DNA of 64,000 nt. Origin: 2-12-FULL-35-15 sp036386835 (GTDB lineage Bacteria > Bacteroidota > Bacteroidia > 2-12-FULL-35-15). The translations under genes were made by a program, and so were the position numbers. Where the stretch lies: the NCBI GenBank assembly GCA_036386835.1, contig DASVUX010000054.1:1-64000 (forward strand), in the 5' to 3' direction. Positions within the stretch are counted from its first letter, which is position 1. Every line of letters starts with the position of its first letter. The notes below the pieces were generated by a model. That model did no database searches. It worked only from the letters and a program-made list of their open reading frames with translations, and was not told the DNA's origin. This document shows, one piece after another, positions 63,290 through 64,000 of the stretch.

Positions 63290-63589
63290 TTAAACTGTTG
63301 CTTCCTTCTTTACGTTTTTCTTAACCTTTTCAGTAAAGGTCTTAGCCGGTTTAAAGGCCGGAACGTAATGTGCTGGAATAATGATAGTTGTGTTCTTAGA
63401 GATGTTACGGCCTGTCTTTTCAGCACGTTTCTTTACTATAAAGCTCCCAAACCCTCTTAAATATACATTCTCACCTGCCACCATTGAATTTCTCACTGTT
63501 TTCATAAATGCTTCAACCGAAGCCTGTACTGCTACTTTCTCAATACCTGTTTTTTCTGCAATCTCGTTAATGATGTCTGCCTTTGTCAT
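63290..63589 (-). CDS. HU/IHF family DNA-binding protein
   Basis: 99 residues. The HU fold is complete: MTKADIINEIAEKTGIEKVAVQASVEAF at the start, GENVYLRGFGSFIVKKRAEKTGRN in the middle, and a PAHYVPAFKPAK segment near the end that completes the DNA-gripping arm region. A basic C-terminal extension (KVKKNVKKE) follows. It bends and compacts chromosomal DNA. The gene is divergent from mutY with a promoter box at 63648-63655. Confidence 0.95.
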   Translation of the reverse strand: MTKADIINEIAEKTGIEKVAVQASVEAFMKTVRNSMVAGENVYLRGFGSFIVKKRAEKTGRNISKNTTIIIPAHYVPAFKPAKTFTEKVKKNVKKEATV

Positions 63590-63647
63590 GCGTCTATAAT
63601 CTATTTATAATCAAACAATTAATTCAAAAAAATTAAATTTAGGGTTG

Positions 63648-63655
63648 CAAAGATA
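63648..63655 (-). promoter_or_regulatory. -7 promoter box TATCTTTG for HU
   Basis: Exact TAnnTTTG match on the minus strand. A TTTG (CAAA at 63673-63676 on the plus strand) lies 17 bases upstream as a -33 element. The predicted leader is about 50 bases. Confidence 0.7.
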
Positions 63656-63687
63656 GGATTAAAATCTATATTCAAAAATTAAAATCG

Positions 63688-63695
63688 TAATTTTG
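63688..63695 (+). promoter_or_regulatory. -7 promoter box TAATTTTG for mutY
   Basis: Exact TAnnTTTG match 36 bases ahead of the mutY ATG. It is 33 bases from the HU box, so the two divergent promoters overlap in their upstream parts. Confidence 0.6.
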
Positions 63696-63730
63696 CCCCG
63701 TTCTTAACAAAAAACACCTCTTTTTCTTTC

Positions 63731-64000
63731 ATGAAGGACTTTTCGGGGATACTCAGTGCCTGGTACCTGCGCCACAAGCGAGATTTGCCATGGCGTAATA
63801 CTAAAGACCCTTACCTGATATGGCTTTCAGAGATTATTCTTCAGCAGACAAGAGTTGACCAGGGAATGGCGTATTATTTAAAATTTGCCAAAGCTTTCCC
63901 AACTGTTAACCATCTCGCGGAAGCAGGGAGTGAAAACGTGATGAAGCTCTGGCAGGGCCTCGGTTATTACTCACGGGCCCGCAACCTGCATTCTGCAGCC
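63731..64000 (+). CDS. mutY: A/G-specific adenine glycosylase MutY (partial, N-terminus only)
   Basis: Ninety codons are seen before the window ends. The start MKDFSGILSAWYLRHKRDLPWR is the usual MutY opening (the DLPWR motif). WLSEIILQQTRVDQGMAYYLKF gives the catalytic Glu and the family QQTRV segment. WQGLGYYSRARNLH is the helix that contacts DNA. The enzyme removes adenine mispaired with 8-oxoguanine. The helix-hairpin-helix and Fe-S parts lie outside the window. Confidence 0.95.
   Translation, partial: MKDFSGILSAWYLRHKRDLPWRNTKDPYLIWLSEIILQQTRVDQGMAYYLKFAKAFPTVNHLAEAGSENVMKLWQGLGYYSRARNLHSAA

Noticed and set aside
1..64000. tRNA, rRNA, riboswitch, insertion sequence and prophage genes
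   Set aside because: Looked for in gaps between genes; no cloverleaf, rRNA motif, transposase or phage protein was recognised.

Overview
The window is chromosomal DNA from a member of the Bacteroidota, probably class Bacteroidia; the genus cannot be told from the sequence alone. The signs are type IX secretion (T9SS) sorting domains of both types (A and B), several PorP/SprF proteins, promoters of the TAnnTTTG class, near absence of Shine-Dalgarno sites, GTG and TTG starts on some genes, and Bacteroidota gene sets such as DUF4412, head-GIN/DUF2807, DUF6268 and a MIP18-Mrp fusion. No plasmid, phage, transposase, CRISPR array, rRNA or tRNA was seen.

Layout. (1) 1-14986, minus strand: two surface-protein modules. 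The first is a 3194-residue SprB-repeat adhesin, then a TPR/PD40 PorE-like protein, then a PorP/SprF protein cut by the window edge. Upstream of it is a 467-residue type B secreted protein coupled to a PorP/SprF protein that carries a coiled coil and a C-terminal SPOR domain. (2) 15135-30000: mostly housekeeping genes: Rieske/FAD oxidoreductase with DUF2231, an ArnT-like glycosyltransferase, DPP-IV, MetG, LD-carboxypeptidase, VanW, two small secreted proteins, YraN, an RluB-type pseudouridine synthase and an MtfA-like zinc peptidase. (3) 30022-38402: AsmA-like protein, orphan sensor kinase, HemW, an AT-rich T9SS type A propeller protein and a cyclase-family hydrolase. (4) 38953-51778: a head-GIN/beta-barrel protein facing a third surface module, a 3366-residue repeat adhesin followed by PorP/SprF. 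(5) 52195-64000: a DUF6268 outer-membrane protein, Mrp and Nfu Fe-S carriers, an SGNH-fold lipoprotein, small secreted proteins, a B12/radical-SAM enzyme, a DUF1905 protein, RNase G, a 29-residue basic protein, a TPR protein, HU and the start of mutY.

How the genes fit together. The dominant theme is cell-surface display. Three separate loci pair a type B T9SS substrate with its own PorP/SprF partner, as in the sprB-sprF pair of gliding bacteria. About 20 kb of the window is two giant adhesins built from repeats of about 75 residues. Both show higher-order duplication: units of four repeats in the first, and a seven-domain block copied in frame in the second. Intergenic spaces longer than about 250 bases mostly hold dispersed palindromic repeats.

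The points most worth a second look are the PorP/SprF-SPOR fusion, the two duplication histories, the different cysteine layouts of the two adhesins, the SGNH protein without its serine, the kinase with a doubled sensor, and the 29-residue basic protein.
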